DNA of 43,486 nt from Priapulus caudatus (lineage: Eukaryota > Priapulida > Priapulimorpha > Priapulimorphida > Priapulidae): NCBI RefSeq assembly GCF_000485595.1, contig NW_014578051.1:24352-67837 (forward strand), in the 5' to 3' direction. Below are positions 1 to 8,600 of this stretch, one piece after another. Numbering within the stretch: the first letter of the stretch is position 1; every line of letters starts with the position of its first letter. The translations under genes and the position numbers were made by a program. Under the pieces are notes generated by a model that did no database searches, was not told where the DNA came from, and was given only the letters and a program-made list of their open reading frames with translations.

Positions 1-205
1 GTGTACACATTTAGCACACGACTGAGAAGCAACTCGGGGTCTCGGCTCTCCCCAGAGGAAAGATTCGAGACAATAGAGAGATACTCGTTTATACACGAGC
101 GGTCGTGGACATCCTTGTAAGGATGGGCGATCAATTACTCACATAAACTGACCGTGTACATAGGGATGTACATAGGGGTTATTCTAAATCGAACATCTGC
201 TGGAT
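1..205 (+). mobile_element. Truncated LTR (LTR0)
   Basis: This stretch matches the middle of the 909-bp LTRs at 1161-2069 and 4045-4953, from about their position 190 onward. It is cut at its 3' side and joined to internal retroelement sequence near position 206. Both partners share a short TTTCG/GTT-like stretch at the join, so a microhomology deletion is likely. Its 5' end lies outside the window. Confidence 0.8.
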
Positions 206-360
206 AGTTTCGGTTTCGTTGATGGTTTCTTAACACCATTACATAATGATAACGTGAGTGATTTTACTCGGTGCGAATTTGAATTGAATGATTTTTAACA
301 TTAACATTGCTAATTCAACATCAGAAACTACCCACCTACGACCAACCACCGACCTACACC

Positions 361-840
361 ATGACCAGTGAGGAACAGCCAAAAACCTACCCGCTTCATG
401 TCACCTTGGTACAGAAGAGCTGCGAGAGGGACCTGCTCATCGAGATGGGAGGGAAACCGACGCCGCCCGTGTGGACTCGGGTTCGCGGTGGGGGCGCGGG
501 ACTGTCGGCCCGCCGCCTCGTGGATCGCCTACGAGACACGGAGCCGGACCGATATTACGCCAAATACAGGAATCTCCAGTATTGGGTAGAACACGACCCA
601 TCACCCTCTACGGAGCCCCCACACCAACACCCGACGACAGTGACGACTCTAATAACTTCGATGTACCCGCCAGGAAGCCTGCGCCACTCAGGTTTCCGCC
701 ACCGTCTAGGCCAGGCAGCAGGAGAGGTTGCCTCCGCTTCGCACCGACCACCATCACATCCTATTTCGAACACTATGATTTGTGAACCCATAATTTGGAT
801 AACACTAATGCTTGTGTTAAATAAAAATAACTTTTTGTAA
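361..840 (+). pseudogene. 3'-proximal retroelement gene, copy 1 (frameshifted)
   Basis: The ORF opens at ATG 361 after a splice-acceptor-like AG at 323-324 and runs to 840. Its N-terminal half is alignable with the ORF at 3033-3621: both have a GGGAGL motif, then an Arg-rich stretch with RYYAKYRNLQYW here and HRFYNRFRTLEF there, then Pro-rich sequence. After about position 600 the +2 frame (to 785) carries an acidic, Pro-rich stretch ending FEHYDL, which looks like the original C-terminus, so a frameshift is likely. It sits upstream of a polypurine tract and an LTR, the position of an env or accessory gene. I do not recognise the family. Function unknown. Confidence 0.55.
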
Positions 841-1160
841 AATATTATTGTGTTTGCTTTTGACACGTGCCACAGTACTATTGTTCTAATGGAGTATTAC
901 TCATTTCTCTTTTCTGTAATTTCTCTTTTCTGTACTTTCATTTCATCTTAACTTATCAATGACAGTATTCATTCTGAATTTTTTTGCTGTTAACGGTTCT
1001 TTACGTTACACGTTAAACTTCTTTTTTCTTTCATCTTCACTTTCGTTTTAGTCTCTGCGAATCCACGTCCGCTAAGGAAACGTCCTGTTCGAAATTTTAA
1101 TAAGAGCAGTCGGAGTCTGCAGTTAACGATGGGTCATCGTCCGATTGCAAGGGGGGGTAA
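841..1160 (+). other. Retroelement 3' untranslated region and polypurine tract
   Basis: It is nearly identical to 3720-4044 and related to the reverse complement of 30943-31300. It ends with a polypurine tract (AAGGGGGGGTAA, 1149-1160) directly against the LTR start TGTAGAC at 1161, as expected for the plus-strand primer of an LTR retrotransposon. No gene is seen in it. Confidence 0.75.
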
Positions 1161-1616
1161 TGTAGACACGAGGTTTGCATTAATTAAATCAGTTAATAAT
1201 TTCATAACTCCGTTCAGATTATCGGCACCGCAGATTGATTCTTGTAATGACTAACTAGGCATGAGCAACAGGGTTGAGGAAATGTGCGAAACACGGTCTG
1301 CGAGAGGATGCGGGAGTGTTTGTGCGTGAGTGTGGCAAGGTTGTTTGTCTACACATTTAGCACACGACTGAGAAGCAACTCCGGGTCTCGGCTCTCCCCG
1401 GGAGGAGAGATTCGACAATGGGAGATACTCGTTTATACACGAGCGGACGTGGCGTCCTTGTAAGGGATGGGCGATCAATTACTCACATAAACTGACCGTG
1501 TACATAGGGATGTACATAGGGCTTATTCTAAATCGACACATCTGCTGGGTAGTTTCGGTTGCGGAGGATAGTTCCTTGTTTGGACGGAGGATCTGTGGTT
1601 GCTAAAATTAAGCGTG

Positions 1617-1650
1617 TATATATAAGACGGTCCGTGCAAGCACAGTCAGT
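1617..1650 (+). promoter_or_regulatory. LTR1 core promoter (TATA plus TCAGT initiator)
   Basis: TATATATAAG at 1617-1626 is followed by TCAGT at 1646-1650. The A of the initiator lies 31 bases from the first T of the TATA box. The same pair occurs in LTR2 (4499-4534) and LTR3 (37743-37777). TCAGT is the usual arthropod initiator. Confidence 0.7.
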
Positions 1651-1966
1651 GTGAGTGCTAACATTGTCAGTGCCTGCGACGTGCGTTGTTATCCAGTCTG
1701 TGACTATGCAAGTCTTTCTTACCTAATGGCTTAAGGTTCTTCATGCACCATAGATCTATATGCCACTATAGACCTATAACTGTCTTGTGTTCTTATTTGT
1801 TCTATCGTAGTAATTAAGCTATCTTTTAGTATGAGCAATAATCTTTCTATAATTCTAAACGTAGTTCTTATAGCTGTGTAAGTCGCACTCGCACCGTATT
1901 AACTGACTGCACCTCTTTGTGTACTATCGTACGTATATTATTTTATTAACTACAGGAGCTTTCCTG

Positions 1967-1972
1967 AATAAA
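1967..1972 (+). terminator. LTR1 polyadenylation signal
   Basis: AATAAA is followed by a GT-rich stretch. It is conserved at 4843-4848 in LTR2 and 38096-38101 in LTR3. Confidence 0.65.
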
Positions 1973-2125
1973 TCTATTTCTTGTGGCACTGTCTACACCT
2001 TCTTATCTTGTGAATATAAGTGTTAACATTTCTATACACTTCTTGTAAGACGAAGATTCTAAGTCTACATTTGGGGATTGCGTAGCAGTCATTATTAAAG
2101 TTTTAAAATTGATACATTAGTTGAT

Positions 2126-2779
2126 ATGGCTGAGTTTAATAATCACTTTTTGGAGGTGATTGATGGTTATTATGATATCATTCCTGTGGTGGCAGTGTCG
2201 GATTTTGGTGCCAAGTTGCTTATTAGTGAAATACTTCAATATGATGGTTATCCAAGGCAAGCTGAGTTGGGATTCAAAATGAAATATGGCGATGTAACTA
2301 GTTATTTTTCTTTTGATGGGGACTTAAGGCTTAAATCTAATGCATTAGAGATTTTAAATCGATTTGACTCAGAATGTAAAATTAACGTTGAGGCTTTTCA
2401 ACGATTTGTGATGTTATTGAACAAGGATTTTGTTAGACTTTCAGATGAGAAGATGGTTGCGGTGTTACGAGTAGTAAATGTTTGCGCTGATGTTAACGAT
2501 AAAGCTATTAAAGCTACTATGGCAGCTGCTGACATCGTTATGTCTTACGATCAACTCAGGAAAGATTGGAATTTAATTGGCCTTCCAGTAGTTGAGTGTG
2601 GTGGTAGAGAATTGTTGATTATTAACGGTTCACCCATACTTGGTTTTATCGCTGATAAGTTTGATAAAGGTATTTTGCAAGGTATTGGTATTGAGGGGTA
2701 TGAAATCAGATCTAAAGGTGGATTAAACTATATTCTGATGAAGAAGAGGGGAAAAAAAGGAGGAATGACTATGGTTTGA
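2126..2779 (+). CDS. Virus-like ORF, N-terminal half, between two LTRs
   Basis: This intact ORF (217 codons) starts at ATG 2126, 57 bases after the LTR1 end. Only AT-rich, 5'UTR-like sequence lies between, beginning TTGGGGATTGCG. I do not recognise the protein and see no gag, protease or RT motif. Its last residues, GGLNYILMKKRGKKGGMT, recur almost identically at the start of the ORF at 23558-24204, which then continues for another 190 residues. The two ORFs are therefore halves of one ancestral gene. The last two codons and stop here (after 2770) are not shared. AT-rich codon use resembles the tombus-like segment at 38870-40653, so a second gene of the same or a similar RNA virus is possible but unproven. 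The alternative is an unusual retroelement gag. Confidence 0.6.
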   Translation: MAEFNNHFLEVIDGYYDIIPVVAVSDFGAKLLISEILQYDGYPRQAELGFKMKYGDVTSYFSFDGDLRLKSNALEILNRFDSECKINVEAFQRFVMLLNKDFVRLSDEKMVAVLRVVNVCADVNDKAIKATMAAADIVMSYDQLRKDWNLIGLPVVECGGRELLIINGSPILGFIADKFDKGILQGIGIEGYEIRSKGGLNYILMKKRGKKGGMTMV

Positions 2780-3022
2780 TTTAGAGATATTTGCAAGCTT
2801 ACAAGCTAAATCTTAAATTGTAAGATATTAAAATCTTGTGAGATTTTCTGTTCGTTTAAATGCTTTGGCTTATTACGTAGCATGATGGCTGCTCTTGCTA
2901 AAGTAACCGAGTTTCGTTGATGGTTTCTTAACACCATTACATAATGATAACGTGAATGATTTTATTCGTTGCGAATTTGCATTGAATAATTTTTAACATT
3001 AACATTGCTAATTCAACATCAG
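2780..3022 (+). promoter_or_regulatory. AT-rich spacer ending in a candidate splice acceptor
   Basis: No gene is seen here. From about 2910 the sequence matches 211-324. It ends with a branch-point-like TGCTAATTC and AG at 3021-3022, ten bases before the ATG at 3033. The matching AG in copy 1 is at 323-324. A strong donor-like CAG/GTAAGT lies in the leader of the related element at 38316-38323. The 3' gene may thus be made from a spliced transcript, as retroviral env is. Confidence 0.45.
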
Positions 3023-3032
3023 ACACTTCATC

Positions 3033-3621
3033 ATGAGCGTTCCGGCACAATCCACCTTCGATCTGCTACCGACCCCGGAAGGACATGATCCCTATGATCT
3101 GCCGCACACGGGAGCCAGACCCTGGGTGCTACAGCCATGGACCCAGCTGCGGGGGGGGAGGTGCGGGCCTCACCGCCTGCATCTTCCGTGATCAATTTAG
3201 ACGCGACTACCCCCACCGTTTCTACAACCGGTTCCGTACGCTGGAATTTTCACTCCGCCCGACTTCGCCACCACCGTCACCACCGACAACAGACATACCG
3301 GACCAGTGGGATGAGCAGCCCACGTCGCCGACACCCGACACACCGGAATGCTGGGACAGTGAGCCAACACAGGCTATCAACAGCGCCCCCGAGAAGAGCG
3401 ACGACCAGCCCGAGCCACAGGCATGCGCCGAGCTCGACAACTGGGCGGAACACCACTATGGCCCGCCGGAGTTCCGCCACCTAAGGACCACACCGAAGCG
3501 CGCTTCGAGCCTGCGGGGGTTGCCTCGTTGGGCGGCCTATGCAGCACGAGGCGCAAGGGGCCACCCTAAACCCCCCTTCACGATGCCGCCGGCATTCCCT
3601 GACGAATATGGGAACGAATAG
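3033..3621 (+). pseudogene. 3'-proximal retroelement gene, copy 2 (frameshift at G-run)
   Basis: The likely start is ATG 3033. That frame runs into a run of eight G at 3151-3158, after which the reading continues in the next frame to TAG at 3619-3621. The slip could be a real mutation or a homopolymer sequencing error. The downstream frame has the GGGAGL motif, an Arg/aromatic stretch, Pro-rich sequence with units of the type PTxPTxxTPExWDxQ, and a C-terminus PKPPFTMPPAFPDEYGNE. The same 15-residue unit is tandemly repeated at 25690-25868 and 31630-31751. Position, acceptor and polypurine tract suggest an accessory or env-position gene. Family not recognised; no signal peptide or transmembrane segment was noticed. 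Confidence 0.6.
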
Positions 3622-4044
3622 TTATCAATAACGAATAATGTAGTTTAACAAGTAATTGTTCAAGTATCTTCGTGAGGTTTTAAAAAACAAAACAAATGCA
3701 ATGTTTACGTAAAATAAAAATGACTTTTTGTAAAATATTATTATTGTGTTTGCTTTTGACACGTGCCACAGTATTATTGTTCAATTGGGGTATTACTCAT
3801 TTCTCTTTTCTGTACTTTCATTTCATCTTAACTTATCAATGACAGTATTCATTCTGATTTATTTTTTTTGGCTGTTAACGGTTCTTTACGTTACACGTTA
3901 AACTTCTTTTTCTTTCATCTTCACTTTCGTTTTAGTCTCTGCGAATCCACGTCCACTAAGGAAACGTCCTGTTCGAAATTTTAATAAGAGCAGTTGGAGT
4001 CTGCAGTTAACGATGGGTTATCGTCCGATTGCAAGGGGGGGTAA
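3622..4044 (+). other. Retroelement 3' untranslated region and polypurine tract
   Basis: It contains AATAAA-type sequence near 3714 and is otherwise non-coding. It closely repeats 830-1160. The polypurine tract AAGGGGGGGTAA at 4033-4044 abuts LTR2. Confidence 0.7.
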
Positions 4045-4953
4045 TGTAGACACGAGGTTTGCATTAATTAAATCAGTTCATAATTTTATAACTCCGTTCA
4101 GATTATCGGCACAGCAGATTGATTCTTGTAATGACTAACTAGGCACGAGCAATGAGGTCGAGGGAATGTGCGAAACATGGTCTGCGAGGGCAGGCGGGAG
4201 TGGTTGTGCACGAGTGGGAAGGTTGTTTGTGTATACATTTAGCACACGACTGAGAAGAAACTCGGGGTCTCGGCTCTCCCCGGCGAGGAGAGATTCGACA
4301 CAATAGAGAGATACTCGTTTATGCACGAGCGGACGTGGCATCCTTGTAACGGATGGCCGATCAATTACTCACATAACTGACCGTGTACATAGGGATGTAC
4401 ATAGGGGTTATTCTAAATCGAACATCTGCTGGATAGTTTCGGTTGCGGGGATGGTTCCTTGTTTGGACAAGGGTCTATGGATGCTAAATTTAAGCGTGTA
4501 TATATATAAGATGGTCCGCGCAAGCACAGTCAGTGTGTGTGCCTAACATTGTCTGTGTTGCAACGTGCATCGTTATCCAGTCCGTGAGTATGTAAGTTCT
4601 TTCTTACCTAATGGCTTAAGGTTCTTCATGCACCATAGATCTATGCCACTATAGACCTATAACTGTCTTGTGTTCTTATTTGTTCTATCGTAGTAAGCTA
4701 TCTTTTAGTACGTGCAATAACTTTCTATATTTCTAAACGTAGTAGCTTATAGCTGTGTAAATTGTACTCACACTGTGTAATTCGTCAGCACTTCTCCGTG
4801 TACTGTAGTACGTGTATTCTATTAACTACAGGAGCTTTCCTGAATAAATCTTATTCTTGTGGCACTGTCACACCTTTCTTATGCTTCTTATGCTGAATAT
4901 CAAGTGTTAACATTTCTATACACTTCTTGTAAGACGGGGATTCTCTGTCTACA
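4045..4953 (+). mobile_element. Full LTR of retroelement 1 (LTR2)
   Basis: 909 bp, with the same TGTAGAC...GTCTACA ends, TATA box (4499-4510), initiator (4530-4534) and AATAAA (4843-4848) as LTR1. The sequence after it (from 4954) shows no primer-binding-site-like stretch, so it serves as the 3' LTR. LTR1 to LTR2 make a 3.79-kb element whose only internal genes are the virus-like ORF and the 3' gene. Confidence 0.9.
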
Positions 4954-5493
4954 CTATAAAGAACCTGTGCACCGACACAAACAAGAGCAACAAGACCATC
5001 GAGATGGCTACTACCATGATGAACGGAGAGATAGTGAACACATAGTAACATTGTCTTAAGCCTCACGCCTCACGTCTTACATCTCACGATCCTCTGCACG
5101 ATACTCTTCTCACCTCTCTCTCTCTCTCGCCCGTCTAACGTCACGCCCGTCCGTTATTCCTATCTCCGCCCTCTCCACATTCTCGCCCGTCTAACGTCAC
5201 GCCCGTCCGTTATTCCTATCTCCGCCCTCTCCACATTCTCGACCGTGTAACGTCACGACAGTCGTTACACTACATTACTGGGCCGTCCCATTGCTGTTTT
5301 ACACAATGCGATTTAATGTATTTAAATATCCCGTTCAGTTGCCCCCTCATTATATTAGAGTTTACTGAACTTTTAAGCATTAAATTTCTACCATCGCTGT
5401 GATCAATTATCTAACTTACTTGTTAATTAATTATTCTAATTAATTATTCTAATTCTTTCTTAATTATCTAAGTACTTGTCATTTTATCTCCAG
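4954..5493 (+). repeat. Flank with a 56-bp tandem repeat (5127-5270)
   Basis: No gene is seen. A CT-rich run precedes 2.5 copies of a 56-bp unit starting TCGCCCGTCTAACGTC, at 5127, 5183 and 5239. The rest is AT-rich and ends in a pyrimidine tract and AG at 5492-5493, a candidate acceptor for the following exon. Confidence 0.7.
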
Positions 5494-6260
5494 GACACAA
5501 CAGCCGTGCGCATCCTGTGAGCTTGTCGAAATTGAACCATGGTGTTCGACAGTGTCGCAGCTTCGCGACAGACTACTTCGAGTCAATGGGTGCAGAGCCC
5601 TGCAGATATATGAGAGGATCCAGCGTCCGTCTTTACCTGTGATATCTATACAGCTTAGCCTGTGAGCTAGCCGGCGAGATCCACCCGATGTCGTACACGG
5701 AGACCCGTCGCGTACCTACAGAATACCTGGACTCAATGGGAGCAGAGCCTTGGCACTACATACGAGGCACTACACTACAGGAGTGTCCGTCTGTCGCAAT
5801 TTATTAATTTGGTGGTGAGAGATGGAGAGTGTGATGATAGAGGAAAGAATGCCGTAATTGATGAGGTGAAGATGTACAGCAAGTTTTACTTTCAGGTGTG
5901 CAAGTGGCTTTGTCCCGGTAAATATCTGACAAAGTATAATATGGTCGATTGTGTGCAGAATGATTTTGATTTAGAGCACGAGATATTGGTACTTTGTGCT
6001 GCAGCATCCGTCTTCAAAACCATCTTTGAATTCGTGGAGTGTGGCGGAGATGGCTTCGGCTGTCTCCGTCGTTTCTTTCTATGATTCCTCCTCGACGAGC
6101 CCCCCTCTCACCCTTTAACCATAAGTGAGTACCTTGACTATCTTTATCATAAGTATGGTACGATTTTTGTGCAGGCACGCCGTTTTCGCTCCCGTTCCCT
6201 GGGGAACCGCTCTCCTTCTCCCCCGCACCCGTCTCTCCACCTCATCGTGTCCGCTTGCGG
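5494..6260 (+). pseudogene. Family D Cys-rich gene, copy A (degenerate)
   Basis: After the acceptor at 5493 the first exon reads TQQPCASCELVEIEPWC, matching TQQLCTTCLIEELDPHC of family C and the copy at 6921. A C-x2-C-x9-C core (further Cys in other copies) suggests metal binding. A partial duplication follows: SMGAEPCRYMRG near 5585 and SMGAEPWHYIRG near 5735. The best open stretch is about 5770-6084, with the family motifs FYFQVC and LCAAASVF, ending in a stop where homologues continue. A 50-base intron with GTGAGT donor (6125) and AG (6174) may lead to a Pro-rich exon at 6175-6256 similar to the family C Pro-rich segment. Frameshifts and stops make this a relic. I cannot name the family. 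Confidence 0.5.
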
Positions 6261-6324
6261 GGGTGACACAATTATTTTTTTCTTCAAATCACTGGTGAAG
6301 ATTATTCCAACGTCATTCGCCCGA

Positions 6325-6620
6325 AAATGATTGAAAACAAACTTTTAGATACTTCGAATTTCCCAAAAGATCATCCACACTTTTCAAATGAACTAAAAGT
6401 TAAGCTGGATTGTATTAAAGATGAGAGGTGCAAGCATTTGTCACACTGAATGAGTATTTTTAAAACCGAAAATGTATTCGATGCAAACCATAACAGGAAT
6501 AGGAAAAAAAACTGCAAAAGGTGTTAAAAAGTCTGTAATACAAAATGAACTACGGCATGAGGACTATAGATGTGAAATTAAGGACAAAATAGAGTTCTAT
6601 AATTCCATGCGTCGCATAGG
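6325..6620 (+). pseudogene. Type-B DNA polymerase C-terminal fragment (Polinton/adintovirus-like)
   Basis: Broken reading frames carry, in order, a DTSNFPKDHPHFS motif near 6352, then PKMYS near 6473, then KKTAKGVKKSV and an RHEDY motif near 6505-6570. This order (FPKDHP, PKMYS, KTAKGVKKS) is typical of the region downstream of the polymerase catalytic motifs in protein-primed family B polymerases of Polinton/Maverick and adintovirus elements. The catalytic DTD motif is not present and several stops interrupt the frames, so it is a dead fragment. It fuses at 6600-6660 to sequence resembling family D (GCMDGEAY). A matching end piece is on the minus strand at 28205-28330. Confidence 0.65.
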
Positions 6621-6660
6621 AGCATTAGGCTGCATGGACGGGGAAGCTTACAATCAAATC

Positions 6661-6920
6661 AATTCAATTTAGATCATGTCTGTAGATCGTCTAAGTACGA
6701 CGAGGCAACAGCGACCCCCCCCCCTCTGCGACTGGGTGTGTAAAATTCCGTTCGGCTCTTGTGACAATTGACGAGGGAAATAACTCTACGACGACACATG
6801 CTACCGGTGGTTGGCCTCGTGTGACCCTACTTCATTACATGCACGTTTAATAACCGTAAAAAAACATTCAATTTAGAGCATGTATTAAGATCGTCTAACT
6901 ACTTGTCATTTTATTACCAG
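6661..6920 (+). other. Non-coding spacer with C-run
   Basis: It contains a partial repeat of the family D exon start (near 6700), a run of nine C at 6715-6723, and an AT-rich tract ending in ATTACCAG at 6913-6920, a good splice acceptor. No gene is seen. Confidence 0.5.
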
Positions 6921-7424
6921 GAGGCAACAGCGATGTGGATATTGCCAGCGCGAAGAGGTCGACCCGTGGTGTACGGTCGAATGCAGAGGTTGCGTAGACG
7001 GTGAAGCTTATTTGCATACGACTGTGAGGACCGCACCCTGGAGGTATCAGAGAGGTGGCTCTGTTTGTTTGTCCCAATTTGTAAACTTGCGTGTGTCTGG
7101 TGGTGTTGTGGATGATGGGAGAGGAAAGAGCGCAATAATTAATGAGGTTAAGCTGTACTTGAAGTTTTATTTTCAGGTGTTGGAAAATATCTGACAATGA
7201 TTAATATGATTGATTGTGTTCAGAATGACTTTGACTCAGGGAACGAGGTGTTAGTGCTTCGCGCAGCAGCATCCTACTTCGGAAGCATCATTGAACTTGT
7301 GGAGTGTGGCGAAGATGGTTTCGGCCATCTCCGTCGTTTTTCTCCATCGCGCGTTTTAAATTACCAGCACCTGGGTTTTTACGAACAGAAGCATTATGTG
7401 GAATATTTCGAAAAAAAACTATAG
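6921..7424 (+). pseudogene. Family D Cys-rich gene, copy B
   Basis: From the acceptor at 6920 the exon reads RQQRCGYCQREEVDPWCTVEC, then GCVDGEAY, PWRYQRG, a SVCLSQFVNL segment and FYFQV at about 7175. The frame then breaks (TGA at about 7195) and resumes at 7197-7424 with QNDFDSGNEVLVLRAAASYF and VECGEDGFGHLRRF. Four Cys in a C-x2-C-x9-C-x3-C pattern suggest a zinc-binding fold. The same gene with nearby flanks is present in reverse at 27655-28200. No function can be assigned; relation to family C is clear from shared motifs in the same order. Confidence 0.5.
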
Positions 7425-7438
7425 TAAAATATTTGTAG

Positions 7439-7738
7439 AAGCAACTCAAGGAATATATAGGTGGTTTCTTACAGTCCCTCCAAAAGGCTTTGGACCCTCT
7501 GATATTCCGTAGAGTGCAAGCGGTTGTCAAGGACGAATCGGATTTGATTCAAATCCGCTTCTACATGAATAACGACGAATTCGTTGAAATCACGCTCGCG
7601 GAGTATAATGCTTTAACAACGGAGCAGCGTGAAAGTATGGTGTGTATTCTGTTTCATAATTCGATTCAAATTCATTCGATGCGTGAATCGAATGATTCGA
7701 TGCGTGAATCGAATGATTCGATGCGTGAATCGACATGA
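7439..7738 (+). CDS. Unrecognised ORF ending in 7-residue repeats
   Basis: Open from the TAG at 7436-7438 to TGA at 7736-7738. It begins KQLKEYIGGFLQSLQKALDP and continues through an acidic, beta-rich-looking stretch (IQIRFYMNNDEFVEITLAEY). The C-terminus is a tandem SMRESND heptad repeat encoded by a 21-bp repeat. No in-frame ATG precedes the conserved-looking part; an AG at 7473-7474 could be a splice acceptor, so it may be an exon. Not recognised. The minus-strand duplicate at 27655-28330 ends before this ORF. Confidence 0.35.
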   Translation, partial: KQLKEYIGGFLQSLQKALDPLIFRRVQAVVKDESDLIQIRFYMNNDEFVEITLAEYNALTTEQRESMVCILFHNSIQIHSMRESNDSMRESNDSMREST

Positions 7739-7762
7739 TGCATCGAATCATTCGATTCACGC
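7674..7762 (+). repeat. 21-bp tandem repeat with 23-bp inverted copy
   Basis: Three units of ATTCGATGCGTGAATCGAATG start at about 7674. The 23-base stretch at 7702-7724 is perfectly inverted at 7740-7762, which could form a hairpin with a 15-base loop. Confidence 0.85.
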
Positions 7763-8119
7763 TATGCCAATCGATCGGCATCGAAATCATGCATCGACAT
7801 CGATCGACGATCCCTGAAATTTATATTGCCGAATCGTTTCCGAATCTAGCGCCCATCATAATCAACAACATTATAGCAATACACGACAAGACTATATCAA
7901 ATAAATGAATAATGTTACAATCATATTCTTAGTATTTTGAGTAGTGTGAATGGATTGTAGAGAGATGGCGGCGAGAAGACGGGAGGAGGTAAGGAGAGTG
8001 GGAGAAGTTGGAGGAAGTAGAGGAGGGAGAGAGGCTGGTGGCGAGACCAGAAGGGAGGAGGAGGTGTGGGGAAGGAGAATGTGAGAGTAAGAGAGGGGAG
8101 AAGGTGTGGTATCATACGA
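7763..8119 (+). other. No gene seen; purine-rich stretch
   Basis: Short ATCGAT-rich repeats continue to about 7815. From 7960 to 8105 the plus strand is strongly purine-rich (GGAGG-type). No coding signal is supported. Confidence 0.5.
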
Positions 8120-8337
8120 CCCATATACAGGCAGCCAACCACGTGCGGCTCACGACACCAGCCCACATCCACACTAACACACACACGGGCGCGTGGCGCC
8201 ACGGCACACCGCACGCGCGCGCACACACGCACGCGACAGCCACGCCCACGTGCACAGGCACGCACGACACGCGCGGCGCACATGAACATGTATTATCTGC
8301 CCGCGTGTGTGTGGTGTGTTGTGTGTGGTGTGTTGGG

Positions 8338-8378
<41 letters not shown>

Positions 8379-8410
8379 GCGCGCGCGTGCGGTCGCGTGT
8401 GTGTGCATTG
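8120..8410 (+). repeat. CA/GT and GTGC microsatellites
   Basis: CA/CG-rich sequence to about 8290 is followed by GTGT and then a (GTGC)n array at about 8339-8377 and a GC run. Long open frames over this stretch on both strands are low-complexity artefacts. Confidence 0.9.
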
Positions 8411-8600
8411 GCTACAAAAAGTTATGACAATGCAGTCGATCTGGGCAGACCGGGCTGAGTATGTATCGAGTTAGCTCTAGTACTATCTATTCCCCGAAGT
8501 TTTCCGCGAAGCGGGTGTTCCGCGGAAATCGCGGAACGGGAGGAGAAAGCGGAAAACTCGGTCTTGAAAAAAGATGTAAAAATTAACGGACTAGGAGCCT

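Larger units (their letters stand above)
1161..2069 (+). mobile_element. Full LTR of retroelement 1 (LTR1)
   Basis: This 909-bp repeat begins TGTAGAC and ends GTCTACA, a perfect 7-bp terminal inverted repeat of TG...CA type. A polypurine tract precedes it. The copy at 4045-4953 has exactly the same length, and a third at 37288-38190 is 903 bp. Inside are a TATA box, an initiator and a polyadenylation signal, so U3, R and U5 can be placed at about 1161-1645, 1646-1990 and 1990-2069. The next bases downstream belong to a virus-like ORF rather than to a recognisable gag. Confidence 0.9.

Noticed and set aside
2126-2779. Gag protein of retroelement 1
   Set aside because: No zinc knuckle or major-homology-like region, viral-like AT-rich codon use, and an overlap with a second ORF followed by a viral 3'UTR-like hairpin. 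Not fully excluded.
3222-3480. Minus-strand Ser/Gly/Val-rich ORFs
   Set aside because: Antisense shadows of the Pro/Thr-rich repeat of the plus-strand 3' gene.
7921-8458. Several open frames of 98-139 codons on both strands
   Set aside because: They are read from GT/GC microsatellites and purine runs; composition is low-complexity with no domain.
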